Source: CAVSUB01 sp963816725 (GTDB taxonomy: Bacteria; Acidobacteriota; Vicinamibacteria; Vicinamibacterales; 2-12-FULL-66-21). Taken from it: DNA of 64,000 bases. The DNA is taken from positions 1-64,000 of the forward strand of contig CAWFMC010000016.1 in assembly GCA_963816725.1 (NCBI GenBank), given 5' to 3'. The notes beneath the pieces are model-generated. The model was not told where the DNA came from, searched no databases, and saw only the letters and a list, made by a program, of their open reading frames with translations. Positions 42,710 through 52,087 of the stretch are shown here, piece by piece (the first letter of the stretch is position 1; each line of letters starts with the position of its first letter). Both the position numbers and the translations under genes were made by a program.

Positions 42710-44764
42710 TCACTCCAGCACCGTCACGGGGGTGACCCGGACGTGCGCAGGCACTTCGTTGTGGGAGAGCACTCCAATGTGCGGCAGCACCCGCGCGAAC
42801 AGTCGCCAGAGGTGAGGCCGGAGCGCTGGTGTGCACAGAAGCACGGGCTGTGCCACGGCCGTCTCCAACGCGCGGGCGATGCGCGCCGCGAGTCCCTGCG
42901 CTTCTGTCGGGTCGAGCGCGAGCACCGCTCCCTGATCGGTCCGCACGATGGATCCGAGCAGGCGTTCCTCGAGCGACGGCGAGAACGCAATCGTCGGCAG
43001 CTCGCCGCGCTCGGTCTGATACTGGCGGCAGATCGCCCGTCCGAGTGAGGCGCGTACGCCTTCGGTCATCGCGTCGAGGTCCTTCGTCGAGGCTGCGATG
43101 TCGGCGACCGCTTCGAGGATGGTCGTCAGATCGCGCACCGGCACGCGCTCTCGAAGCAACTGCCGCAGCACCCGCTGGATCTCCCCGAGCGAGAGCACCT
43201 TCGGCACGAGCTCCTCGACCAGCTTCGGTGACGTCTGCGCGACACGGTCGACCATCTCCTTGGTCTGTTGGCGCGTCAGCAGGTCCGGCAGGAAGTTGCG
43301 GATGATCTCCGACAGGTGGGTCGACAGCGCAGTCGTTGGATCGACCACGGTGTAGCCCGCGGCGGCAGCGCGATCCCGATGCTCGACGGCAATCCACGTG
43401 GCCGGCAGGCCGAATGCCGGCTCGCGCGTGGCCGCGCCCTCGAGGGCCGCGGCCGCGGTGCCGGGATTGATCGCCAGCAGGCGATCCGGTGACAGCTCGC
43501 CGCGCGCCACCTCGACCCCTTTGAGCAGGATGGCATAGGTCCGCGGCCCGAGCTGCAGGTTGTCGGCGATGTGCACCGACGGCACGACCAGGCCGGTCTC
43601 GGTGGCGATCTGCTTGCGAATCGATTTGACCCGCGCGAGCAACGTGCCGCCCTGCTTCTCGTCGACCAGGGACACGAGCGCGTATCCGACCTCGATCCCG
43701 AGCGGCTCGACTGCGGTCATCCCGTCCGCGGCGTCGGTCGCGGGAGCCGGAGCGCTGGCCTCTTCCGCGTCGGCAGTGTCGCGCTGCCGGTTCGCATACG
43801 CCGCGGCGCCCATCACCGCGGCCACGACGAGGAAGGCGAGCTTCGGCAGTCCGGGAATCAGCGCCAGCGCGGTGAGCACTCCCGCGGCCACGCCCATCGG
43901 CCGGGTGCCGGCGAGGAGCTGCCCGGCCACTTCCTCGCCGAGGTTGGATTCGGAGGCCGCGCGCGTGGTGATCAGGCCACCGGCCATCGAGACCAGCAGG
44001 GCGGGAATTGCCGTCACCAGGCCCTCACCGACCGTCAGGATGGTGAACGTCTGGGCCGCCGTCGACAGGTCCATGCCGTCCTGCAGGACGCCGATGACCA
44101 GCCCCGCGACGATGTTGACGCCGGTGATCAGCATCGCTGCCAGCGCGTCGCGCTGGGTGAAACGGATCGCGCCGTCCATCGCACCGTAGAAGTCCGCCTC
44201 GCGGCGCACCGTCTCGCGCCGCCGCTTCGCCTCGTGCTCGTCGATCAGCCCGGCGTTCAGGTCGGCGTCGATGGCCATCTGCTTACCGGGCATCGCGTCG
44301 AGGGTGAACCGCGCGGTGACTTCGGAGATGCGGACCGCGCCGTGGTTGATGACGATGAACTGAATCGCGATCAGGACGAGGAACACCACCGCGCCGACCA
44401 CGAAGTTGCCGCCGACCACGAACTGGCCGAACGACATGATCACGTGTCCCGCCGCTTCGACCCCGTCGGAGCCGTGCAGGAGGATCAAGCGGGTGCCGGC
44501 GACATTCAGCGACAGCCGCAACAACGTCAGCACCAGGAGCAGCGACGGGAACACCGAGAACTCGACCGGCTCGCGGACGTAAATCGCCGTCAGCAGGAGG
44601 ACCACCGCAAGACCGATGTCGATGGTCAGCAGGAAGTCGAGCAGCAGCGGCGGCAGCGGCACGATCATCAGCCCGACGATGGCGACGACCGCGCCGGGGG
44701 CGATCAGGTTGGCCGCGCGACGGCCGGCGGTCTGCGGGCGGGCAGGCTTCTTCGGTGTAGCCAT
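42710..44764 (-). CDS. flhA: flagellar export gate protein FlhA
   Basis: 684 residues. The N-terminal half has seven to eight membrane helices (IVGLMIVPLPPLLLDFLLTI; AAGHVIMSFGQFVVGGNFVV) and the FHIPEP-type cytoplasmic loop (INHGAVRISEVTARFTLDAM, then PGKQMAIDADLNAGLIDEHE). The C-terminal domain (TAVEPLGIEVGYALVSLVDE) docks chaperone-substrate complexes. 3 bp after flhB. Confidence 0.96.
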   Translation of the reverse strand: MATPKKPARPQTAGRRAANLIAPGAVVAIVGLMIVPLPPLLLDFLLTIDIGLAVVLLLTAIYVREPVEFSVFPSLLLVLTLLRLSLNVAGTRLILLHGSDGVEAAGHVIMSFGQFVVGGNFVVGAVVFLVLIAIQFIVINHGAVRISEVTARFTLDAMPGKQMAIDADLNAGLIDEHEAKRRRETVRREADFYGAMDGAIRFTQRDALAAMLITGVNIVAGLVIGVLQDGMDLSTAAQTFTILTVGEGLVTAIPALLVSMAGGLITTRAASESNLGEEVAGQLLAGTRPMGVAAGVLTALALIPGLPKLAFLVVAAVMGAAAYANRQRDTADAEEASAPAPATDAADGMTAVEPLGIEVGYALVSLVDEKQGGTLLARVKSIRKQIATETGLVVPSVHIADNLQLGPRTYAILLKGVEVARGELSPDRLLAINPGTAAAALEGAATREPAFGLPATWIAVEHRDRAAAAGYTVVDPTTALSTHLSEIIRNFLPDLLTRQQTKEMVDRVAQTSPKLVEELVPKVLSLGEIQRVLRQLLRERVPVRDLTTILEAVADIAASTKDLDAMTEGVRASLGRAICRQYQTERGELPTIAFSPSLEERLLGSIVRTDQGAVLALDPTEAQGLAARIARALETAVAQPVLLCTPALRPHLWRLFARVLPHIGVLSHNEVPAHVRVTPVTVLE

Positions 44765-44767
44765 GGA

Positions 44768-45832
44768 TCAGAGCACCAGCTGCTTGATGCGAATCAGGTA
44801 CGCGAGGATCTCGGCGACCGCTTCGAACAGCGCGCCCGGGATCACGTCGCCGACCTCGGCCTCGGCGTAGAGTGCGCGGGCCAGGGTCACGTTCTCGACG
44901 ATCGGCACGCCGTGCTCGCGCGCGACGTCCTTCATCTTCTGGGCCATCAGATCCTGGCCCTTGGCGACGACGATCGGCGCGTGCATGCCGTTGCGGCGGT
45001 ACTCGAGCGCCACCGCGAAGTGGGTCGGGTTGGTGATGACGACGGTCGCCTTCTTGGTCGCGGCGAGCATCCGGCGGCGGACCATCTCGCGCTGGACGCG
45101 ACGCACCCGGGCCTTGATCTCGGGGTTGCCTTCCGAGTTCTTGAGGTCGTCCTTGACCTCCTGCTTGGTCATCATCAGGGACTTCGTCAGCTTGTGGCGC
45201 TGGAAGAAGTAGTCGGCGCCGGCAATCGCCATCAGGCCGATCGCCGCCTGCTTGATCAGGTGCGTCGCCACGTCCCACATCGAGGCCGCGGCATCGACCG
45301 GCGCGACGCGCGCCAGTTCGGCGCTGCCCGCGAGGTAGGCCCTGAGCGCGGACCAGCCGAGGATGCCGATCAGCGTGGCCGCGACCGACATCCGCAGCAG
45401 TTCCATGCCGCCCGTCGAGGGTCCCAGCCGCTTGAAGCCGGTCGCCGGATTGAGGCGGTTCAGGTCGAACTTCAGCGCCTCGGTGGCCACGTTCCAGCCG
45501 CCCTGCGCGGTGTGAAAGGCAATCACCGTGATGACGGCGGTCAGGGCGACGGGCGCAGCGATCACCCCGACGCTGCCAACCGCGCTGATCGCTACCGTCG
45601 TGACCTGGGCCTGATCGATTGGCGCCCGGGCCAGCGCGCCCATCCGCTCGATGCCCGCGGCCATGGTTTGTCCGAGGTGTTCCAGCGTGCTCGAGCCGAT
45701 CCACCCGAGCGCGAGCGTCGCCGCGACGAGCGACGCCGCCTGCCCCGCTTCCTTGGTGCGCGCGACCCGGCCCTGCCGCAGCGCGTCCTGGCGCCGCCGT
45801 TGGGTAGGTTGTTCTGTGCGGTCGTCAGACAC
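44768..45832 (-). CDS. flhB: flagellar export switch protein FlhB
   Basis: 354 residues with four membrane helices, then a cytoplasmic domain with the autocleavage site in VVITNPTHFAVALEYRRNG. Cleavage at NPTH switches export from rod/hook to filament proteins. The N-terminus (EQPTQRRRQDALRQGRVART) is typical. 10 bp after fliR. Confidence 0.95.
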   Translation of the reverse strand: MSDDRTEQPTQRRRQDALRQGRVARTKEAGQAASLVAATLALGWIGSSTLEHLGQTMAAGIERMGALARAPIDQAQVTTVAISAVGSVGVIAAPVALTAVITVIAFHTAQGGWNVATEALKFDLNRLNPATGFKRLGPSTGGMELLRMSVAATLIGILGWSALRAYLAGSAELARVAPVDAAASMWDVATHLIKQAAIGLMAIAGADYFFQRHKLTKSLMMTKQEVKDDLKNSEGNPEIKARVRRVQREMVRRRMLAATKKATVVITNPTHFAVALEYRRNGMHAPIVVAKGQDLMAQKMKDVAREHGVPIVENVTLARALYAEAEVGDVIPGALFEAVAEILAYLIRIKQLVL

Positions 45833-45842
45833 GTGGCACCCG

Positions 45843-46601
45843 TCAGTGGAACGCGCGCATCAGACGGATCGCCGCTTCGAACGCGGGCGTCGTCGCACCG
45901 GTGACGACCCCGGGCAGGACCTGGATGCCCGCCGAGAGCGCCAGCATGCCGACCAGCAGCCGGACCGGCGTGCCAACGACCAGCAGGTTCAGTTGCGGCG
46001 CGGCCCGCGCGATGAGCCCCATGACGATCTCGACAAGCAGCAGCGCGGTCACTACCGGCGCAGCGAGCCGGGTGCCCGTGACGAGCACCAGTCCGAGCAT
46101 GTGGGCCACGATCCCGCCGATCGGGCCGGACACGCCGACAGCGCCGATCGGCAGCGCCTCGTAGGAGCCGACCAGCGCCCGCACCAGGTTGTGGTGCCCG
46201 TTGATCCCGAGGAACGTGACCATCGCCAGGTTGCCGTAGAGCGCCGCGACGACGTTATTGCGCACGCCGCTCTGCGGATCGACGACCGCAGCGTAAGAGA
46301 AGCCAATCTGGAAACCGGCGAGGTGCCCTGCCAGTTCGGCCGCGGCGATGACGATCGCCACGGCCAGGCCGAGGGCGACACCGACCAGGACCTCCCCCGC
46401 CACCATCACCAGCAGGCCGACGGTCCCGACCGATTGCGGCGTCGGCACCACGGGCGCGATCACGATGGCGAGGATCAGCCCGAGACCGATCCGGACGGTG
46501 ACCGGGATGTGCGCGCCGCCAAAGACCGGCGTCGAGATCACCAGCACGCCCGGCCGCACCACCAGCAGGCCGAACTTGGCGATCGCCGCGGTCGCGATCA
46601 C
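45843..46601 (-). CDS. fliR: flagellar export protein FliR
   Basis: 252 residues, about six membrane helices; LVVRPGVLVISTPVFGGAHI near the N-terminus is the FliR signature, and GEVLVGVALGLAVAIVIAAA the following segment. Part of the FliPQR export gate. 4-bp overlap with fliQ. Confidence 0.93.
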   Translation of the reverse strand: MIATAAIAKFGLLVVRPGVLVISTPVFGGAHIPVTVRIGLGLILAIVIAPVVPTPQSVGTVGLLVMVAGEVLVGVALGLAVAIVIAAAELAGHLAGFQIGFSYAAVVDPQSGVRNNVVAALYGNLAMVTFLGINGHHNLVRALVGSYEALPIGAVGVSGPIGGIVAHMLGLVLVTGTRLAAPVVTALLLVEIVMGLIARAAPQLNLLVVGTPVRLLVGMLALSAGIQVLPGVVTGATTPAFEAAIRLMRAFH

Positions 46602-46867
46602 CGGACGAACTCAGGGAGTTGCTGAATCAGGTGGGTCGCGAAGCCGCAGGTCATCCGCAGCATCCACGGGAACGTCAGCGCGAAGGTGACGAAGATCGCC
46701 AGCGCGCGCGGGATGAAGCCGAGCACGCTGTCCTGGATCGAGGTGACAGTCTGGAACATGCTGACCAGCACGCCGGCGAGGAGCCCGGCGAGCAGCATCG
46801 GCAGGCTGACCATGAGGGCCAGTTCGATCGCCTGGCGGGTGATGCCGACAACGAGGGATTCAGGCAT
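46598..46867 (-). CDS. fliQ: flagellar export protein FliQ
   Basis: 89 residues, two membrane helices: VGITRQAIELALMVSLPMLL, then the FQTVTSIQDSVLGFIPRALA loop and a second helix (FVTFALTFPWMLRMTCGFAT). Standard length. Between fliP (6 bp) and fliR (4-bp overlap). Confidence 0.95.
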   Translation of the reverse strand: MPESLVVGITRQAIELALMVSLPMLLAGLLAGVLVSMFQTVTSIQDSVLGFIPRALAIFVTFALTFPWMLRMTCGFATHLIQQLPEFVR

Positions 46868-46873
46868 GGGACC

Positions 46874-47611
46874 TCAGGCGAAGCTCTTGACGAGAGAGCC
46901 GACGACCAGCGCCCACCCGTCGATCATCACGAACAGCAGCAGCTTGAACGGCAGCGCGATCATCGCCGGCGGCAGCTGCAGCATGCCCATCGACAGCAGC
47001 GTGGTCGACACGACCAGATCGATCAGGATGAACGGGACGAACAGGAAGAAGCCCATCTGAAATCCCGTCTTGATCTCTGAGATCACGTAGGCCGGGATCA
47101 CTACCGTCATGGGGATGTCGGCGGCTGTCGCCGGTCGAGGCGACTTCGACGCTTCCACGAACAGCGCGAGGTCCGTCTCCCGCGTCTGCTTCAGCATGAA
47201 TTCGCGCATCGGCGGCGCCGCCCGGGTCATCGCTTCGCCGACGTCGATGGTCCCGGCGATCGCCGGCTGCACCGCCAACGTGTTGATGCGCTCCGCCACC
47301 GGCGCCATGATGAACATGGTCAGGAACAGCGCCAGCCCGACGAGAATCTGGTTCGACGGCACCTCCTGGGTGCCGAGCGCCTGTCTCAGAAAGTGAAAGA
47401 CGATGACGATCCTGGTGAAGGAGGTCATCGTGACGAGGATGGCCGGCAGGAAGCTGAGGAGCGTCATCAGCAGCACGAGCTGCAGTGGCGCGGACACGGA
47501 GCCCACCCCGTCGACCTTCAGGTCGACGCTCGAGCGTGCCTGGGCGAGCACGGGCGTGGCCATCAGCACGAGCGCGACGACGAGCAGGACCCGGAACAGC
47601 GGCTTCTTCAT
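46874..47611 (-). CDS. fliP: flagellar export protein FliP
   Basis: 245 residues from ATG 47611, with a signal peptide (FRVLLVVALVLMATPVLAQA). Core: QLVLLMTLLSFLPAILVTMT, FTRIVIVFHFLRQALGTQEV, and PAYVISEIKTGFQMGFFLFV plus FILIDLVVSTTLLSMGMLQL. The upstream extension of the open frame is rejected because it lies inside fliO and lacks FliP homology. 4-bp overlap with fliO. Confidence 0.95.
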   Translation of the reverse strand: MKKPLFRVLLVVALVLMATPVLAQARSSVDLKVDGVGSVSAPLQLVLLMTLLSFLPAILVTMTSFTRIVIVFHFLRQALGTQEVPSNQILVGLALFLTMFIMAPVAERINTLAVQPAIAGTIDVGEAMTRAAPPMREFMLKQTRETDLALFVEASKSPRPATAADIPMTVVIPAYVISEIKTGFQMGFFLFVPFILIDLVVSTTLLSMGMLQLPPAMIALPFKLLLFVMIDGWALVVGSLVKSFA

Positions 47612-47970
47612 GAACCTTGGGCCGGCGCCGAATGACGATCGACCGCCTGTTGAAACGAAGGCGGCGGCGTGGCGGACAACTCGGTGACGAGCGACACCTG
47701 CCCCGGCGTCAGGCCGAGCAGGAGACGACGCCCTTCCACCGAAACAACAATGAGCGAGCGGCGATCGCCGAGAGGGACGGCGGATTCGACGGCGATCAGC
47801 GCGCGCCCGCGCGCCCCAGGCATCCGCAGCTTCCCTTTGCGCGCCAGCCACGCCAGCGTGAACAGCAAGCCGAGCACGATCACCAGGCCGGCGATCGCGC
47901 GCAGGTTCCCGGCCGGAGACGGCAGCGGCTCGAGCGGCGCCTGATACGCCAGCAGGCCGACGAGCGTCAT
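47608..47970 (-). CDS. fliO: flagellar export protein FliO
   Basis: 120 residues: one membrane helix (LRAIAGLVIVLGLLFTLAWL), then a basic linker and a small cytoplasmic domain (LIAVESAVPLGDRRSLIVVS, LLLGLTPGQVSLV) typical of FliO. It assists FliP ring assembly. 4-bp overlaps on both sides. Confidence 0.88.
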   Translation of the reverse strand: MTLVGLLAYQAPLEPLPSPAGNLRAIAGLVIVLGLLFTLAWLARKGKLRMPGARGRALIAVESAVPLGDRRSLIVVSVEGRRLLLGLTPGQVSLVTELSATPPPSFQQAVDRHSAPAQGS

Positions 47971-48269
47971 GCGCGGCGGCTCCGGCCGGGGACGGCCGCG
48001 AAGTCAGTCAGGCGCATGGCGGTCGAGGTGTCGATGATCGCCACCTCGCCGCGGGCGATGGTCACGCCGTTGACGTCGATCCGCAGATCCTCGCCGGCTG
48101 CCTGAGCCAACCGGAACACCATCTGCGGGGCCAGCTCGAGGCACTGGCGGACGCTGATCGTCGTCGTGCCGAGCACGACGGTGACCGGGCAGCGCAGGTC
48201 GCCGATCGCCTCGTAGGGCGATCGCAGCGCCGGCTCAGAACTGGACGACGAAATCAGTGAAGAGGACAT
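47967..48269 (-). CDS. fliN: flagellar switch protein FliN (short form)
   Basis: 100 residues, essentially one SpoA domain: LRCPVTVVLGTTTISVRQCL, LAQAAGEDLRIDVNGVTIAR, and GEVAIIDTSTAMRLTDF. A Ser-rich start overlaps the end of fliL by 35 bp, so the true start could be later. It forms the base of the C-ring and docks FliH. Confidence 0.9.
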   Translation of the reverse strand: MSSSLISSSSSEPALRSPYEAIGDLRCPVTVVLGTTTISVRQCLELAPQMVFRLAQAAGEDLRIDVNGVTIARGEVAIIDTSTAMRLTDFAAVPGRSRRA

Positions 48270-48723
48270 CGTGCACTTCGCGCTTCAGGACCTTGGAGGT
48301 GCGCTCGGCGATCGCCTTCTTGAGCGCGTCCTTGCCTTCGGGGGTCACCAGCGTGGCCGATTGCTGGGTGGCGAGGAGCTCGAGGATTGCGGAGCGCGCC
48401 CGCGCCTGGTCGACGGGGCTCTCCTCGATCTCCTTGGCTTCGGCGGGCGTCTCGACGACGAGGCGCAGCGTCACGCGCAGGAAACGGGAGGCGTTGCTGT
48501 CGGCAAGGTTCACGAGGAAGGCCTCCATCGGCACGACACCGGTGGCTTCCACGTCCTTCTTCGTCGCCGCGTGAACGGTGGTGCCGTCCTCGATGGCGTG
48601 CGATTTCTTCCAGTAGAAGAATCCGCCGCCGCCGCCCAGAACGACCACCGCGGCGGCGACGATCATCATCTTGCCGCGGCCGCCCTGCTTCTTTGCGGCG
48701 GGTGCTGCCTTTGCGTCTGCCAT
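48235..48723 (-). CDS. fliL: basal-body membrane protein FliL
   Basis: 162 residues from ATG 48723. A Lys-rich start, one membrane helix (MMIVAAAVVVLGGGGGFFYW), then the periplasmic FliL domain (EAFLVNLADSNASRFLRVTL, RARSAILELLATQQSATLVT) and the conserved VLFTDFVVQF end. It supports the stator. First gene of its operon with a sigma-54-like promoter about 40 bp upstream. Confidence 0.92.
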   Translation of the reverse strand: MADAKAAPAAKKQGGRGKMMIVAAAVVVLGGGGGFFYWKKSHAIEDGTTVHAATKKDVEATGVVPMEAFLVNLADSNASRFLRVTLRLVVETPAEAKEIEESPVDQARARSAILELLATQQSATLVTPEGKDALKKAIAERTSKVLKREVHDVLFTDFVVQF

Positions 48724-48763
48724 GTGTGAGACCCCGGGCGCGGAATCGCGCACCGGGTAACGG

Positions 48764-48779
48764 AGCAAGGGAGGTACCT
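48764..48779 (-). promoter_or_regulatory. sigma-54 promoter upstream of fliL
   Basis: Minus-strand AGGTACCTCCCTTGCT: GG at -24, a perfect TTGCT at -12 and exact spacing; the -24 box is partial (GGTAC for GGCAC). It sits in the 160-bp gap between fliK and fliL, leaving a leader of about 30 nt. It would drive fliL-fliNOPQR-flhBA-flhFG-fliA. Confidence 0.55.
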
Positions 48780-48883
48780 GTGCTCAGGCGGGAGAAGGCC
48801 CTGTAAATACAGGCATTTCGAGCCGGAAGGGGGATGCCGGGGCCGGTCCCCCGGCACGAAGTGACGGTGAACCGGCCGAGTGG

Positions 48884-50494
48884 CTACGCGTCGTCGAGGA
48901 CGAAGGCCTGGTCGCCGGGCCGCCGGCGGCGTTTGCCGGACTGCTCGCGCTGGCCGTCCTGTCCCTGACCCTTGCGGCGCTCACCATCCTCGCGGACAAC
49001 CAGCTCCTCGAGGTGCAGGCCTTGCGCTTCGAGGCCGGAGCGCAAGGCGGCGCCCTGCGCCTCGATTTGCGCCCGGACATCAGGCCGCTCCACCACGAGA
49101 GTGGCGGAGACATGCCCCTTGTCGACTTTCAGCTGAACCGAGACCTCGCCCATGTGATCGGGCCGCAGGCTCAATCGAGCTTCGCCGATCCCGTCGCGAA
49201 CCTGAATCCGGATTGCCTTGACGAGCTGTTCAGCGACGGTCCCGTCGCGCGTGGCGGCCGGATCCGAGACCGCCGCGGCGAGTCCGATCGACGCCTGCTG
49301 CCCGCTCTGGGCGGGCTGCACCGCACCGCCCTCGACACGAAATGCTCCGTCCGGTGCAGGCGCGCTCACGGCGGCGCGTGAAGTCGGCACCTCCGCCGCC
49401 GGCAGTCCTACGGCTGACGCGAGCTGCCGGGCCTGCACGGTTGTCGAGGCCTTGCGTATGGCCCCCTCGGCTGACGCACTGTCATCGCCGCTCTGACCCT
49501 GTGAGGATGTCATCGCGAACGCATCCGTGGGCTGGGTCGCAGCGACTCTGGCGGCAACTGCCGCACTCGGCCCCGAGGTCGCGAGGGTGGACTCGTTGGT
49601 GCCGTCCATCCGCCTGACGGCTCGAGTCGTATTGGGCCCACTGTCGGTGACCGTCGGAGCTTCAGACGGGGCCGCCGGCGGAGTCGCTTGCGCCTGCCCC
49701 GTCAACGCTCCCAGCGCGCGCGCGAGCGCGCGAGCGGCCGCGCTCGGCGGCGGCATGACGGCGGCCTTTGCGGCGCGTTCGTCGAGGCCGGCGCGGACGA
49801 CGGGTAACGAGTCCGTTCGTTGCGGCAGTGCAGTAACCTGTGCCGACGCGGGATCGAACAGCGACGAGCCATCCGTCGCATCGGTGCCCGCCGCATTCTC
49901 AACCGCCGCAGGCGCGATCGGCGGCGCCTGCTCCAGTTCCTGTTGCCGGGATGCGCGAGTCGAACCCGACGTTACGGTGGAGTCCACCTCCCCGTCGCCG
50001 TCGTCGGACTTGGAATCCTGCTCGTCCGCCGTCGGTTGAGACGGCCGCGCGATCGGCAGCCCGAAGATTGCGGCCATCGCGGACAGCAGATCGCTGTCGC
50101 TCGCCCCCTCCGTCCCGGCCCGCGCCGGTCGCGCCGAGTCCCCTTCAGAACTCGCGCGATCTGCGGTTGCACAATCGGGCGTGGCGGCCCTCGCCTCGGC
50201 CGCGTTGGCGGTATCGGCCTGCTCTTCGACGGTGGCGGCAGCCTTGTGCGTCGACGTCCTCGCGTGTGGCGCTGTCCTCACCGGTGCGGATGATTTACGT
50301 GAGACGAGACTCGGACGCACCCCGTCGCGAGCTGCCGGCGCTCTCGCAGTCTCGGGACGATTGCCGCCGTCGACGAGCGACTGGAAATGGGACGCGTGGC
50401 GCGCGCTGTCGCCGGGCGCCGCACTATCCCTCGAGGATGGTGCAGCGCCGGCGCCGACGAGCGTGGCCGAAGCGGGATCAACGCCGATGTTCAC
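48884..50494 (-). CDS. fliK: hook-length control protein FliK
   Basis: 536 residues, mostly low-complexity Ala/Ser/Thr/Pro sequence, as usual for the ruler. The conserved C-terminal switch domain is present: AEQLVKAIRIQVRDGIGEAR, LSLRPDHMGEVSVQLKVDKG, QIEAQGAALRSGLEAQGLHL and EELVVRE. A basic tail (KRRRRPGDQAF) ends it. Located 6 bp after flgE. Confidence 0.88.
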   Translation of the reverse strand: MNIGVDPASATLVGAGAAPSSRDSAAPGDSARHASHFQSLVDGGNRPETARAPAARDGVRPSLVSRKSSAPVRTAPHARTSTHKAAATVEEQADTANAAEARAATPDCATADRASSEGDSARPARAGTEGASDSDLLSAMAAIFGLPIARPSQPTADEQDSKSDDGDGEVDSTVTSGSTRASRQQELEQAPPIAPAAVENAAGTDATDGSSLFDPASAQVTALPQRTDSLPVVRAGLDERAAKAAVMPPPSAAARALARALGALTGQAQATPPAAPSEAPTVTDSGPNTTRAVRRMDGTNESTLATSGPSAAVAARVAATQPTDAFAMTSSQGQSGDDSASAEGAIRKASTTVQARQLASAVGLPAAEVPTSRAAVSAPAPDGAFRVEGGAVQPAQSGQQASIGLAAAVSDPAATRDGTVAEQLVKAIRIQVRDGIGEARLSLRPDHMGEVSVQLKVDKGHVSATLVVERPDVRAQIEAQGAALRSGLEAQGLHLEELVVREDGERRKGQGQDGQREQSGKRRRRPGDQAFVLDDA

Positions 50495-50500
50495 CGTTGA

Positions 50501-51793
50501 TTACCGCTTCAGGTTGAGCGTGTCCTGCAGGATCTCGTCGGACACGGTGATCGTCTTGGAGTTCGCCTGGTAGCCGCGCTGCGCGATGATCATCTGCGTG
50601 AATTCCTGGGCGATGTCCACGTTCGACTGCTCGAGCGCGCTGCCGATCAGCGTGCCACGGCCGCCGCTTCCGGCCAGGCCGACGTTCGGAATGCCGGCGG
50701 CTTCACTCTCGGCGTAGCGATTGTTCCCCAGCTTCACCAGCCCGCGCGGATTGTTGAAGTTGGCGATCGCCAGCTGGGCGACCGTGACGGTCTGGCCCGC
50801 GCCGAAAGTCGCGACGATTGCACCGTCGCCGGTGATGCTGATCTTGTCCACCGCACCGGGCTCCGAGCCGTTCTGGATGATCGAGGAGGTCGCGGACGGC
50901 GACGCGAAGCCGGTCAGCGAGGCGACGTTGTTGGCGTCGATCAGATCCCAGTTCAGCGTCGATGGCGCCGCGCCGTCGGCCCATGCCGGCGTCGTGAAGG
51001 TGACATCAGCGGGGGGCGTGCCGCCTCCCGTTGCCGGGGACGCGATGGTAAACGACGACAGCTTGCCGGTCGCATCGAACTGCACCGCGCCGGAAGTGAC
51101 GGAGAACGGTGCGCCAGGCGTGCCGCCCGTGACCTCGGCGCCGGGGACCGTGACCGCGTAGGTCCACGCGCCTGCGGCTGCTCCCTTCGTGTAGGTCACC
51201 GTGGCGATGTGGGGCGTGCCCAGGGCGTCGTACACCTGCACGGCGACGGTCGCGGTCGCGCCGGCGGTCGCGGTGGCATCAAGGTTGGTGTTGGTCCCGA
51301 AGCTGGTCGTCGCGCGCGGCGCCCGCAGCACGCCCGGCGGGACGACGATGTCGGTCGGCGCGCCGGTGGTGACGATCTTCCCCGTTGTCGGATCGACGCC
51401 GGTGAAGCCCTGCACCGCCTCGCCGTCCGGCGTGACGAGCTTCCCCTGATCGTCGAAGGTGAAGTCGCCGGCGCGCGTGTAGGAGTGGCCATCCGGCCCC
51501 TTGACGACGAACAGCCCGGCGCCCTGGATCGCGACGTTGGTGGCCTCGCGCGTATTCTCGATCGCCCCCTGGCTGAAGATCGGCGAGATCGAGCCGGTCA
51601 CGACCCCGAGCCCGATCTGCATCGGGTTCGTGCTCGGGCCGCCGACGGTCTGGCTGACCAGGTCCATGAACGACACCGAGCTGGCCTTGTAACCGACCGT
51701 ATTGATGTTCGCCAGATTGTTGCCGATGACACTGAGGTACGTGGCGTTGGCGTTGAGGCCGGACAGGCCTGCCGAGAACGAACCGAGAGCCAT
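50501..51793 (-). CDS. flgE: flagellar hook protein FlgE
   Basis: 430 residues. N-terminus LGSFSAGLSGLNANATYLSV and IGNNLANINTVGYKASSVSF. Centre: AIQGAGLFVVKGPDGHSYTR and the D2 (FlgE) domain. C-terminus ALEQSNVDIAQEFTQMIIAQ, RGYQANSKTITVSDEILQ. The signature loops and length fit FlgE. 21 bp after flgD. Confidence 0.96.
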   Translation of the reverse strand: MALGSFSAGLSGLNANATYLSVIGNNLANINTVGYKASSVSFMDLVSQTVGGPSTNPMQIGLGVVTGSISPIFSQGAIENTREATNVAIQGAGLFVVKGPDGHSYTRAGDFTFDDQGKLVTPDGEAVQGFTGVDPTTGKIVTTGAPTDIVVPPGVLRAPRATTSFGTNTNLDATATAGATATVAVQVYDALGTPHIATVTYTKGAAAGAWTYAVTVPGAEVTGGTPGAPFSVTSGAVQFDATGKLSSFTIASPATGGGTPPADVTFTTPAWADGAAPSTLNWDLIDANNVASLTGFASPSATSSIIQNGSEPGAVDKISITGDGAIVATFGAGQTVTVAQLAIANFNNPRGLVKLGNNRYAESEAAGIPNVGLAGSGGRGTLIGSALEQSNVDIAQEFTQMIIAQRGYQANSKTITVSDEILQDTLNLKR

Positions 51794-51814
51794 GAAAGCT
51801 TCCTTTTCTGAGAC

Positions 51815-52087
51815 CTATTTGGACGTGGTCAGTTTGTCGACGCGGGCGTTCAAGTCGTCGATGCTGGTGGCGATCTGGGTCAACTTCTCGAGCGAGCTGA
51901 ATTGCGCCAGCTGCGCGATGAACTCGCCGTCCGCCTGCGGCTTCGTCGGATCCTGATGCTGCAACTGCGTGACCAGCAGCTTCAGGAACGCATCCTTACC
52001 CAAAGAGTCGCGTTTCACGTCCGTCGCGGTGGTGGTGTCGGCGCCGTTTGTCGTGCTGCCGATACCGGTGGTCGCATTCACGGTCAT
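51815..52087 (-). CDS. flgD: hook-cap scaffold FlgD, short form
   Basis: 90 residues from ATG 52087. Only the N-terminal FlgD region is present: SLGKDAFLKLLVTQLQHQDP, DGEFIAQLAQFSSLEKLTQI. The Fn3/Tudor domains of the 220-residue enteric protein are missing. Such short forms occur in other phyla and may be complete. 4-bp overlap with fliJ. Confidence 0.88.
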   Translation of the reverse strand: MTVNATTGIGSTTNGADTTTATDVKRDSLGKDAFLKLLVTQLQHQDPTKPQADGEFIAQLAQFSSLEKLTQIATSIDDLNARVDKLTTSK

